Shown here: piece by piece, positions 27,101 to 41,027 of the stretch
How the letters are laid out: every line of letters begins with the position of its first letter
How positions within the stretch are numbered: the stretch's first letter is position 1
The notes under the pieces: generated by a model
Database searches by the model: none
Seen by the model: the letters and a program-made list of their open reading frames with translations, nothing else
Told to the model about the DNA's origin: nothing
Source: Megascapheus bottae
Taxonomy: Eukaryota > Chordata > Mammalia > Rodentia > Geomyidae
Length of the DNA stretch: 64,000 bases
Direction of reading: 5' to 3'
NCBI GenBank assembly: GCA_024803745.1
Contig: JANJXV010001725.1
Coordinates: 19,174-83,173, forward strand
Made by a program: the position numbers and the translations under genes

Positions 27101-30100
27101 TCTCTGACTTCACACACCTCCCTTCTATGACTTCACAAACCTCCATTCTGTGACTTCACACACCTCCATTCTGAGTTCACACACCTCCTTTCTATGACTT
27201 CACACACTTCCCTTCTATGACTTCACACACCTCCATTCTGTGGCTTCACACACCTACATTCTGAGTTCACACACCTCCTTTCTATGACTTCACACACTTC
27301 CATTCTATGACTTCACACACCTCCATTCTGTGGCTTCACACACCTACATTCTGAGTTCACACACCTCCATTCTGTGACTTCACACACCTCCATTCGTTGA
27401 CATCAAAAACCACCATTCTATGACTTCACACAACTCCATTTTAACTTCACACACCTCCATTCTATGAGTTCACACACCTCCATTTTATGACTTCACACAC
27501 CTCCATTCTATGACTTTACACACCTCAATTCTATGACTTCACACACCTCCATTCTATGACTTCACACACCTCCATTCTGTGACTTCACACACCTCCACTC
27601 TATGACTTCAAAAACCTTCATTCTTACTTCACAAACATCCATTCTGTGACTTCACACACCTCCATTCTGTGACTTCACACACCTCGATCCTATGACTTCA
27701 CACACCTCCATTCTATGAATTAACACACCTCCATTCTGTGAGTTCACAAACCTCCATTCTATGACTTCCCACAGTTCATTCTGTGACTTCACACACCTCC
27801 ATTCTATGACTTCAAACACCTTCATTCTTACTTCACAAACATCCCTTCTGTGACTTCACACACCTCCTTTCTGTGACTTCAAACACCTTCATTCTGACTT
27901 CACACACCTCCATTTTCTGACTTCACACACCTCAGTTCTGTGACTTGACACACCTCCATTCTGACTTCTCACACCTTCATTCTATGATTTCACACACCTC
28001 CATTCTATGATTTCACACACCTCCATTCGGAGACTTCACACACCTCCATTCTGACTTCACACCCCTCCATTCTGACTTCACACACCTCCATTCTGACTTC
28101 ACACAGCTCCATTCTATGAATTCACACACGTCCATTCTGTGACTTCACACACCACCTTTTTGACTTCACACACCTCCATTCTCAGACTTCACACACCTCC
28201 ATTCTGTGACTTCACACACCTCCGTTTTGACTTCACACACTTCCAATCTGTGACTTCACACACCTCCATTCTGTGACTTCACACACCTCTATTGTTTCAC
28301 TTCACACACCTTCATTCTTTGACTTCACACACCGCCATTTCATTACTTCACAAACCTCCATTCTATGAGTTCACACACTCCATTCTATGAGTTCACACAC
28401 CTCCAATTTGACTTCACACACCTCCATTCTATGACTTCACACACCTTCATTCTTACTTCAGAAACATCCATTCTCTGACTTCACACACTTCCATTCTATG
28501 ACTTCACAAACCTCCATTCTGTGACTTCACACACCTCCATTCTGAATTCACACACCTCCTTTCTATGACTTCACACACTTCCATTCTATGACTTCACACA
28601 CCTCCATTCTGTGGCTTCACACACCTACATTCTGAGTTCACACACCTCCTTTCTATGACTTCACACACTTCCATTCTATGACTTCACACACCTCCATTCT
28701 GTGGCTTCACACACCTACATTCTGAGTTCACACACCTCCATTCTGTGACTTCACACACCTCCATTCGTTGACATCAAAAACCACCATTCTATGACTTCCC
28801 ACAACTCCATTTTAACTTCACACACCTCCATTCTATGAGTTCACACACCTCCATTTTATGACTTCACACACCTCCATTCTATGACTTTACACACCTCAAT
28901 TCTATGACTTCACACACCTCCATTCTATGACTTCACACACCTCCATTCTGTGGCTTCACACACCTCCACTCTATGACTTCAAAAACCTTCATTCTTACTT
29001 CACAAACATCTATTCTGTGACTTCACACACCTCCATTATGTGATTTCACACACCTTCATTCTGACTTCACACACCTCCATTCTGTGACTTCACACACCTC
29101 AATTCTGTGACTTCACACACCTCCATTCTGACTTCACACACCTCTATTGTTTCACTTCACACACCTCCATTCTTTGACTTCACACCGCCATTCCATTATT
29201 TCACAAACCTCCATTCTATGAGTTCACACACCTCCATTCTATGAGTTCACACACCTCCATTCTGACTTCACACACCTCCGTTCTATGACGTCACACACCT
29301 CCGTTCTGACTTCACACAGCTCCATTCTGTGACTTCACAAAACTCCATTCTGTGATTTCACACACCTCCATACTATGACTTCACACACCTCCATGTATGA
29401 CTTCACACACCTCCATTCTGAGTTCACACACCTCAATTCTGTGACTTCACACACCTCCATTCTGACTTCACACACCTTCATTTTATGACTTCACACACCT
29501 CCATTCTGTGACTTCTCACACCTCCATTCTATGACTTCACACTCTTCCATGGTGACGTCACACAACTCCATTCTCTGAGTTCACACATCTCCATTCTATG
29601 ATTTCACACACCTCCATTCTGACTTCACACACCTCCATTCTATGACAGCACAGACCTCGAATCTGTGACTTCACTCACCTCCACTCTATGACTTCACACT
29701 CCTCCATTCTATGACTTCCCACACCTCCTTTCTATGACTTCACCCACCTCAGTCTATGACTTCACACACCTCCATTCTGACTTCACACACCTCCATTCTG
29801 TGACTTCACACACCTCCATTCTATGACTTCACACACCTCAATTCTATGACTTCACACACCTCCATTCTATGACTTCACACACCTCCATTTTGTGACTTCA
29901 CACACCTCCATTCTATGACTTCAAACACCTTCATTCTTACTTCACAAACATCCATTCTGTGACTTGACACACCTCCTTTCTGTGACTTCACACACCTTCA
30001 TTCTGACTTCACACACCTCCATTTTCTGACTTCACACACCTCCATTCTATGACTTCAAACACCTTCATTCTTACTTCACAAACATCCATTCTGTGACTTC

Positions 30101-33100
30101 ACACACCTCCTTTCTGTGACTTCACACACCTCCATTCTGACTTCACACACCTCCATTCTGTGACTTCACACACCTCCATTCTATGACTTCACACACCTCA
30201 ATTCTATGACTTCACACACCTCCATTCTGTGACTTCACACACCTCCATTCTGTGACTTCACACACCTCGATCCTATGACTTCACACACCTCCATTCTATG
30301 AATTAACACACCTCCATTCTGTGAGTTCACAAACCTCCATTCTATGACTTCACACACCTCCATTCTGTGACTTCACACACCTCCATTCTGTGACTTCACA
30401 CACCTCCATTCTATGACTTCAAACACCTTCATTCTTACTTCACAAACATCCATTCTGTGACTTCACACACCTCCTTTCTGTGACTTCACACACCTTCATT
30501 CTGACTTCACACACCTCCATTTTCTGACTTCACACACCTCAATTCTGTGACTTGACACACCTCCATTCTGACTTCACACACCTTCATTCTATGATTTCAC
30601 ACACCTCCATTCTATGACTTCACACACCTCCATTCTGTGACTTCACACACCTCCATTCTGACTTCACACCCCTCCATTCTGACTTCACACACCTCCATTC
30701 TGTGACTTCACACACCACCTTTTTGACTTCACACACCTCCATTCTCTGACTTCACACACCTCCATTCTGTGACTTCACACACCTCCGTTTTGACTTCACA
30801 CACTTCCAATCTGTGACTTCACACCCTCCATTCTGTGACTTCACACACCTCTATTGTTTCACTTCACACATCTCCATTCTTTGACTTCACACACCGCCAT
30901 TCCATTACTTCACAAACCTCCATTCTATGAATTCACACACCTCCATTCTATGAGTTCACACACCTCCAATTTGACTTCACACACCTCCATTCTATGACTT
31001 CACACACCTTCATTCTTACTTCAGAAACATTCTTTCTCTGACTTCACACACCTCCATTCTATGACTTCACAAACCTCCATTCTGTGACTTCACACACCTC
31101 CATTCTGAGTTCACACATCTCCTTTCTATGACTTCACACACTTCCATTCTATGACTTCACACACCTCCATTCTGTGGCTTCACACACCTACATTCTGAGT
31201 TCACACACCTCCATTCTGTGACTTCACACACCTCCATTCTGTGACTTCACACACCTCCATTCTGTGACTTCACACACCTCGATCCTATGACTTCACACAC
31301 CTCCATTCTATGAATTAACACACCTCCATTCTGTGAGTTCACAAACCTCCATTCTATGACTTCACACAGCTCCCTTCTGTGACTTCACACACCTCCATTC
31401 TGTGACTTCACACACCTCCATTCTATGACTTCAAACACCTTCATTCTTACTTCACAAACATCCCTTCTGTGACTTCACACACCTCCTTTCTGTGACTTCA
31501 AACACCTTCCTTCTGACTTCACACACCTCCATTTTCTGACTTCACACACCTCAGTTCTGTGACTTGACACACCTCCATTCTGACTTCACACACCTTCATT
31601 CTATGATTTCACACACCTCTATTCTATGACTTCACACACCTCCATTCGGAGACTTCACACACCTCCATTCTGACTTCACACCCCTCCATTCTGACTTCAC
31701 ACACCTCCATTCTGACTTCACACAGCTCCATTCTATGAATTCACACACGTCCATTCTGTGACTTCACACACCTCCATTCTGTGACTTCACACACCTCCAT
31801 TCTCTGACTTCACACACCTCCATTCTGTGACTTCACACACCTCCGTTTTGACTTCACACACTTCCAATCTGTGACTTCACACACCTCCATTCTGTGACTT
31901 CACACACCTCTATTGTTTCACTTCACACACCTTCATTCTTTGACTTCACACACCGCCATTTCATTACTTCACAAACCTCCATTCTATGAGTTCACACACC
32001 TCCATTCTATGAGTTCACACACCTCCAATTTGACTTCACACACCTCCATTCTATGACTTCACACACCTTCATTCTTACTTCAGAAACATCCATTCTCTGA
32101 CTTCACACACCTCCATTCTATGACTTCACAAACCTCCATTCTGTGACTTCACACACCTCCATTCTGAATTCACACACCTCCTTTCTATGACTTCACACAC
32201 TTCCATTCTATGACTTCACACACCTCCATTCTGTGGCTTCACACACCTACATTCTGAGTTCACACACCTCCTTTCTGTGACTTCACACACCTTCATTCTG
32301 ACTTCACACACCTCCATTTTCTGACTTCACACACCTCCATTCTATGACTTCAAACACCTTCATTCTTACTTCACAAACATCCATTCTGTGACTTCACACA
32401 CCTCCTTTCTGTGACTTCACACACCTCCATTCTGACTTCACACACCTCCATTCTGTGACTTCACACACCTCCATTCTATGACTTCACACACCTCAATTCT
32501 ATGACTTCACACACCTCCATTCTGTGACTTCACACACCTCCATTCTGTGACTTCACACACCTCGATCCTATGACTTCACACACCTCCATTCTATGAATTA
32601 ACACACCTCCATTCTGTGAGTTCACAAACCTCCATTCTATGACTTCACACACCTCCATTCTGTGACTTCACACACCTCCATTCTGTGACTTCACACACCT
32701 CCATTCTATGACTTCAAACACCTTCATTCTTACTTCACAAACATCCATTCTGTGACTTCACACACCTCCTTTCTGTGACTTCACACACCTTCATTCTGAC
32801 TTCACACACCTCCATTTTCTGACTTCACACACCTCAATTCTGTGACTTGACACACCTCCATTCTGACTTCACACACCTTCATTCTATGATTTCACACACC
32901 TCCATTCTATGACTTCACACTCCTCCATTCTGTGACTTCACACACCTCCATTCTGACTTCACACACCTCCATTCTGTGACTTCACACACCACCTTTTTGA
33001 CTTCACACACCTCCATTCTCTGACTTCACACACCTCCATTCTGTGACTTCACACACCTCCGTTTTGACTTCACACACTTCCAATCTGTGACTTCACACAC

Positions 33101-33236
33101 CTCCATTCTGTGACTTCACACACCTCTATTGTTTCACTTCACACATCTCCATTCTTTGACTTCACACACCGCCATTCCATTACTTCACAAACCTCCATTC
33201 TATGAGTTCACACACCTCCATTCTATGAGTTAACAC
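24111..33236 (+). repeat. R-type satellite with ~1,057-bp modules, rearranged
   Basis: Ordered markers recur: CTTACTTCAGAAACATCC, GTGGCTTCACACACCTACA, CTCGATCCTATGAC, TGTGAGTTCACAAACC, CACCACCTTTTTGAC, CCTCCGTTTTGAC and CTCTATTGTTTCAC. The last occurs at about 25861, 26918, 28289, 29144, 30851, 31910 and 33126. The spacings are therefore 1,057, 1,371, 855, 1,707, 1,059 and 1,216 bp. The 1,057-bp module is the base form, and the other spacings reflect internal gains and losses of groups of monomers. The CATTCGTTGACATCAAAAACC variant (near 27393 and 28762) marks the longer modules. No gene or transposon seen. Confidence 0.8.
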
Positions 33237-36200
33237 ACCTCCAATTTGACTTCACACACCTCCATTCTATGACTTCACACACCTTCATTCTTACTTCAGA
33301 AACATCCATTCTCTGACTTCACACACCTCCATTCTATGACTTCACAAACCTCCATTCTGTGACTTCACACACCTCCATTCTGAGTTCACACACCTCCTTT
33401 CTATGACTTCACACACTTCCATTCTATGACTTCACACACCTCCATTCTGTGGCTCCACACACCTACATTCTGAGTTCACACACCTCCATTCTGTGACTTC
33501 ACACACCTCCATTCTGTGACTTCACACACCTCCATTCTGTGACTTCACACACCTCGATCCTATGACTTCACACAAATCCATTCTATGAATTAACACACCT
33601 CCATTCTGTGAGTTCACAAACCTCCATTCTATGACTTCACACACCTCCATTCTGTGACTTCACACACCTCCATTCTGTGACTTCACACACCTCCATTCTA
33701 TGACTTCAAACACCTTCATTCTTACTTCACAAACATCCCTTCTGTGACTTCACACACCTCCTTTCTGTGACTTCAAACACCTTCATTCTGACTTCACACA
33801 CCTCCATTTTCTGACTTCACACACCTCAATTCTGTGACTTGACACACCTCCATTCTGACTTCACACACCTTCATTCTATGATTTCACACACCTCCATTCT
33901 ATTACTTCACACACCTCCATTCGGAGACTTCACACACCTCCATTCTGACTTCACACCCCTCCATTCTGACTTCACACACCTCCATTCTGACTTCACACAG
34001 CTCCATTCTATGAATTCACACACGTCCATTCTGTGACTTCACACACCACCTTTTTGACTTCACACACCTCCATTCTCTGACTTCACACACCTCAATTCTG
34101 TGACTTCACACACCTCCGTTTTGACTTCACACACTTCCAATCTGTGACTTCACACACCTCCATTCTGTGACTTCACACACCTCTATTGTTTCACTTCACA
34201 CACCTTCATTCTTTGACTTCACACACCGCCATTTCATTACTTCACAAACCTCCATTCTATGAGTTCACACACCTCCATTCTATGAGTTCAAACACCTCCA
34301 ATTTGACTTCACACACCTCCATTCTATGACTTCACACACCTTCATTCTTACTTCAGAAACATCCATTCTCTGACTTCACACACCTCCATTCTATGACTTC
34401 ACAAACCTCCATTCTGTGACTTCACACACCTCCATTCTGAGTTCACACACCTCCTTTCTATGACTTCACACACTTCCATTCTATGACTTCACACACCTCC
34501 ATTCTGTGGCTCCACACACCTACATTCTGAGTTCACACACCTCCATTCTGTGACTTCACACACCTCCATTCTGTGACTTCACACACCTCCATTCTGTGAC
34601 TTCACACACCTCGATCCTATGACTTCACACAAATCCATTCTATGAATTAACACACCTCCATTCTGTGAGTTCACAAACCTCCATTCTATGACTTCACACA
34701 CCTCCATTCTGTGACTTCACACACCTCCATTCTGTGACTTCACACACCTCCATTCTATGACTTCAAACACCTTCATTCTTACTTCACAAACATCCCTTCT
34801 GTGACTTCACACACCTCCTTTCTGTGACTTCAAACACCTTCATTCTGACTTCACACACCTCCATTTTCTGACTTCACACACCTCAATTCTGTGACTTGAC
34901 ACACCTCCATTCTGACTTCACACACCTTCATTCTATGATTTCACACACCTCCATTCTATTACTTCACACACCTCCATTCGGAGACTTCACACACCTCCAT
35001 TCTGACTTCACACCCCTCCATTCTGACTTCACACACCTCCATTCTGACTTCACACAGCTCCATTCTATGAATTCACACACGTCCATTCTGTGACTTCACA
35101 CACCACCTTTTTGACTTCACACACCTCCATTCTCTGACTTCACACACCTCAATTCTGTGACTTCACACACCTCCGTTTTGACTTCACACACTTCCAATCT
35201 GTGACTTCACACACCTCCATTCTGTGACTTCACACACCTCTATTGTTTCACTTCACACACCTTCATTCTTTGACTTCACACACCGCCATTTCATTACTTC
35301 ACAAACCTCCATTCTATGAGTTCACACACCTCCATTCTATGAGTTCAAACACCTCCAATTTGACTTCACACACCTCCATTCTATGACTTCACACACCTTC
35401 ATTCTTACTTCAGAAACATCCATTCTCTGACTTCACACACCTCCATTCTATGACTTCACAAACCTCCATTCTGTGACTTCACACACCTCCATTCTGAGTT
35501 CACACACCTCCTTTCTATGACTTCACACACTTCCATTCTATGACTTCACACACCTCCATTCTGTGGCTCCACACACCTACATTCTGAGTTCACACACCTC
35601 CATTCTGTGACTTCACACACCTCCATTCTGTGACTTCACACACCTCCATTCTGTGACTTCACACACCTCGATCCTATGACTTCACACAAATCCATTCTAT
35701 GAATTAACACACCTCCATTCTGTGAGTTCACAAACCTCCATTCTATGACTTCACACACCTCCATTCTGTGACTTCACACACCTCCATTCTGTGACTTCAC
35801 ACACCTCCATTCTATGACTTCAAACACCTTCATTCTTACTTCACAAACATCCCTTCTGTGACTTCACACACCTCCTTTCTGTGACTTCAAACACCTTCAT
35901 TCTGACTTCACACACCTCCATTTTCTGACTTCACACACCTCAATTCTGTGACTTGACACACCTCCATTCTGACTTCACACACCTTCATTCTATGATTTCA
36001 CACACCTCCATTCTATTACTTCACACACCTCCATTCGGAGACTTCACACACCTCCATTCTGACTTCACACCCCTCCATTCTGACTTCACACACCTCCATT
36101 CTGACTTCACACAGCTCCATTCTATGAATTCACACACGTCCATTCTGTGACTTCACACACCACCTTTTTGACTTCACACACCTCCATTCTCTGACTTCAC

Positions 36201-36998
36201 ACACCTCAATTCTGTGACTTCACACACCTCCGTTTTGACTTCACACACTTCCAATCTGTGACTTCACACACCTCCATTCTGTGACTTCACACACCTCTAT
36301 TGTTTCACTTCACACACCTTCATTCTTTGACTTCACACACCGCCATTTCATTACTTCACAAACCTCCATTCTATGAGTTCACACACCTCCATTCTATGAG
36401 TTCAAACACCTCCAATTTGACTTCACACACCTCCATTCTATGACTTCACACACCTTCATTCTTACTTCAGAAACATCCATTCTCTGACTTCACACACCTC
36501 CATTCTATGACTTCACAAACCTCCATTCTGTGACTTCACACACCTCCATTCTGAGTTCACACACCTCCTTTCTATGACTTCACACACTTCCATTCTATGA
36601 CTTCACACACCTCCATTCTGTGGCTCCACACACCTACATTCTGAGTTCACACACCTCCATTCTGTGACTTCACACACCTCCATTCTGTGACTTCACACAC
36701 CTCCATTCTGTGACTTCACACACCTCGATCCTATGACTTCACACAAATCCATTCTATGAATTAACACACCTCCATTCTGTGAGTTCACAAACCTCCATTC
36801 TATGACTTCACACACCTCCATTCTGTGACTTCACACACCTCCATTCTGTGACTTCACACACCTCCATTCTATGACTTCAAACACCTTCATTCTTACTTCA
36901 CAAACATCCCTTCTGTGACTTCACACACCTCCTTTCTGTGACTTCAAACACCTTCATTCTGACTTCACACACCTCCATTTTCTGACTTCACACACCTC
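33237..36998 (+). repeat. Tandem 1,057-bp higher-order repeat, 3 full copies plus partial
   Basis: Full copies lie at 33237-34293, 34294-35350 and 35351-36407, and a partial fourth runs to 36998. All carry private variants not seen in surrounding modules: GTGGCTCCACACACC (33450, 34507, 35564 and 36621 regions) and CACACAAATCCATTC (33571, 34628, 35685 and 36742 regions). The three full copies also share CATTCTATTACTTC and CTCAATTCTGTGACTTCACACACCTCCG. Every position I compared between the full copies was the same. Identity stops at 36999, where CTCTATT replaces CTCAATT. On the left it begins after a GAGTTAACACACC monomer near 33229, which does not match GAGTTCAAACACC in the next copy. It is either a very recent amplification or an assembly duplication. 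Confidence 0.9.
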
Positions 36999-39900
36999 TA
37001 TTCTGTGACTTGACACACCTCCATTCTGACTTCACACACCTTCATTCTATGATTTCACACACCTCCATTCTATGACTTCACACACCTCCATTCGGAGACT
37101 TCACACACCTCCATTCTGACTTCACACCCCTCCATTCTGACTTCACACACCTCCATTCTGACTTCACACAGCTCCATTCTATGAATTCACACACGTCCAT
37201 TCTGTGACTTCACACACCACCTTTTTGACTTCACACACCTCCATTCTCTGACTTCACACACCTCCATTCTGTGACTTCACACACCTCCGTTTTGACTTCA
37301 CACACTTCCAATCTGTGACTTCACACACCTCCATTCTGTGACTTCACACACCTCTATTGTTTCACTTCACACACCTTCATTCTTTGACTTCACACACCGC
37401 CATTTCATTACTTCACAAACCTCCATTCTATGAGTTCACACACCTCCATTCTATGAGTTCAAACACCTCCAATTTGACTTCACACACCTCCATTCTATGA
37501 CTTCACACAACTTCATTCTTACTTCAGAAACATCCATTCTCTGACTTCACACACCTCCATTCTATGACTTCACAAACCTCCATTCTGTGACTTCACACAC
37601 CTCCATTCTGAGTTCACACACCTCCTTTCTATCACTTCACACACTTCCATTCTATGACTTCACACACCTCCATTCTGTGGCTTCACACACCTACATTCTG
37701 AGTTCACACACCTCCTTTCTATGACTTCACACACTTCCATTCTATGACTTCACACACCTCCATTCTGTGGCTTCACACACCTATATTCTGAGTTCACACA
37801 CCTCCATTCTGTGACTTCACACACCTGCATTCGTTGACATCAAAAACCACCATTCTATGACTTCACACAACTCCATTTTAACTTCACACACCTCCATTCT
37901 ATGAGTTCACACACCTCCATTTTATGACTTCACACACCTCCATTCTATGACTTACACACCTCAATTCTATGACTTCACAAACCTCCATTCTATGACTTCA
38001 CACACCTCCATTCTGTGACTTCACACACCTCCACTCTATGACTTCAAAAACCTTCATTCTTACTTCACAAACATCCATTCTGTGAATTCACACACCTCCA
38101 TTATGTGATTTCACACACCTTCATTCTGACTTCACACACCTCCATTCTGTGACTTCACACACCTCAATTCTGTGACTTCACACACCTCCATTCTGACTTC
38201 ACACACCTCTATTGTTTCACTTCACACACCTCCATTCTTTGACTTCACACCTCCATTCCATTACTTCACAAACCTCCATTCTATGAGTTCACACACCTCC
38301 ATTCTATGAGTTCACACACCTCCATTCTGACTTCACACACCTCCGTTCTATGACGTCACACACCTCCGTTCTGACTTCACACAGCTCCATTCTGTGACTT
38401 CACAAAACTCCATTCTGTGATTTCGTACACCTCCATACTATGACTTCACACACCTCCATGTATGACTTCACACACCTCCATTCTGAGTTCACACACCTCC
38501 ATTCTGTGACTTCACACACCTCCATTCTGACTTCACACACCTTCATTTTATGACTTCACACACCTCCATTCTGTGACTTCTCACACCTCCATTCTATGAC
38601 TTCACACTCTTCCATGGTGACGTCACACAACTCCATTCTCTGAGTTCACACATCTCCATTCTATGATTTCACACACCTCCATTCTGACTTCACACACCTC
38701 CATTCTATGACATCACAGAACTCGAATCTGTGACTTCACTCACCTCCACTCTATGACTTCACACTCCTCCATTCTATGACTTCCCACACCTCCTTTCTAT
38801 GACTTCACCCACCTCAGTCTATGACTTCACACACCTCCATTCTGACTTCACACACCTCCATTCTATGACTTCACACTCCTCCATTCTGTGACTTCACACA
38901 CCTCCATTCTATGACTTCAAACACCTTCATTCTTACTTCACAAACATCCATTCTGTGACTTGACACACCTCCTTTCTGTGACTTCACACACCTTCATTCT
39001 GACTTCACACACCTCCATTTTCTGACTTCACACACCTCAATTCTGTGACTTGACACACCTCCATTCTGACTTCACACACCTTCATTCTATGATTTCACAC
39101 ACCTCCATTCTATGACTTCACACACCTCCATTCTGTGACTTCACACACCTCCATTCTGACTTCACACCCCTCCACTCTGACTTCACACACCTCCATTCTG
39201 ACTTCACAAAGCTCCATTCTATGAATTCACACACCTCCATTCTGTGACTTCACACACCACCTTTTTGACTTCACACACCTCCATTCTCTGACTTCACACA
39301 CCTCCATTCTGTGACTTCACACACCTCCGTTTTGACTTCACACACTTCCAATCTGTGACTTCACACACCTCCATTCTGTGACTTCACACACCTCTATTGT
39401 TTCACTTCACACACCTCCATTCTTTGACTTCACACACCGCCATTCCAGTACTTCACAAACCTCCATTCTATGAGTTCACACACCTCCATTCTATGAGTTC
39501 ACACACCTCCAATTTGACTTCACACACCTCCATTCTATGACTTCACACACCTTCATTCTTACTTCAGAAACATCCATTCTCTGACTTCACACACCTCTAT
39601 TCTATGACTTCAAAAACCTCCATTCTGTGACTTCACACACCTCCATTCTGAGTTCACACACCTCCTTTCTATGAATTCACACACTTCCATTCTATGACTT
39701 CACACACCTCCATTCTGTGGCTTCACACACCTATATTCTGAGTTCACACTCCTCCATTCTGTGACTTCACACACCTCCATTCTGTGACTTCATACACCTC
39801 CATTCTGTGACTTCACACACCTCGATCCTATGACTTCACACACCTCCATTCTATGAATTAACACACCTCCATTCTGTGAGTTCACAAACCTCCATTCTAT

Positions 39901-41027
39901 GACTTCACACACCTCCATTCTGTGACTTCACACACCTCCATTCTGTGACTTCACACACCTCCATTCTATGACTTCAAACACCTTCATTCTTACTTCACAA
40001 ACATCCATTCTGTGACTTCACACACCTCCTTTCTGTGACTTCACACACCTTCATTCTGACTTCACACACCTCCATTTTCTGACTTCACACACCTCAATTC
40101 TGTAACTTGACACACCTCCATTCTGACTTCACACACCTTCATTCTATGATTTCACACACCTCCATTCTATGACTTCACACACCTCCATTCTGTGACTTCA
40201 CACACCTCCATTCTGACTTCACACCCCTCCATTCTGACTTCACACACCTCCATTCTGACTTCACACACCTCCATTCTTTGACTTCACACCGCCATTCCAT
40301 TACTTCGCAAACCTCCATTCTATGAGTTCACAAACCTCCATTCTATGAGTTCACACACCTCCAATTTGACTTCACACACCTCCATTCTTTGACTTCACAC
40401 ACCTTCATACTTACTTCAGAAACATCCATTCTCTGACTTCACACACCTCCATTCTATGACTTCACAAACCTCCATTCTGTGACTTCACACACCTCCATTC
40501 TGAGTTCACACACCTCCTTTCTATGATTTCACACACTTCCATTCTATGACTTCACACACCTCCATTCTGTGGCTTCACACACCTACATTCTGAGTTCACA
40601 CACCTCCATTCTGTGACTTCACACACCTAAATTCTGTGACTTCACACACCTCCATTCTGTGACTTCACACACCTAAATTCTGTGACTTCACACACCTCCA
40701 CTGTGTGACTTCACACACCTCGATCCTATGACTTCACACACCTCCATTCTATGAATTAACACACCTCCATTCTGTGAGTTCACAAACCTCCATTCTATGA
40801 CTTCACACACCTCCATTCTGTGACTTCACACACCTCCATTCTGAGTTCACACACCTCCATTCTATGACTTCACAAACCTCCATTCTGAGTTCACAGACCC
40901 CCATTCTATGACTTCACACACCTCCATTCTATGACTTCACTCACCTCCATTCTGACTTCACACACCTCCATTCTGACTTCACACACCTTCATTCTGTGAC
41001 TTCACACACCTCCATTCTATGATTTCA
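36999..41027 (+). repeat. R-type satellite, diverged modules
   Basis: Same marker order as 24111-33236. CTCTATTGTTTCAC occurs at about 37354, 38209 and 39394. The 855-bp interval (37354 to 38209) equals the one at 28289 to 29144, and the region 37.6-38.9 kb follows 28.5-29.8 kb closely, including CATTCGTTGACATC, the TTCATGG/TGACGTCA run and CACCTCAGTCTATGAC. Near 40,620-40,700 a short CACCTAAATTCTGTG doublet appears that recurs near 53,480 and 63,770. No gene seen. Confidence 0.75.

Noticed and set aside
27393..27413. CENP-B box-like sequence in the TTCGTTGACATCAAAAACC monomers (also near 867, 5439, 8843, 10902, 28762, 50107)
   Set aside because: Only the TTCG part fits. The required downstream A and CGGG positions are absent, so it is not a CENP-B box.
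33839..34036. A 65-residue open frame repeated identically at 34896-35093 and 35953-36150
   Set aside because: It is satellite translated by chance. It exists only because CATTCTATTACTTC replaces the usual CATTCTATGACTTC, whose TGA would stop the frame. The three copies reflect the 1,057-bp DNA repeat, not protein selection.
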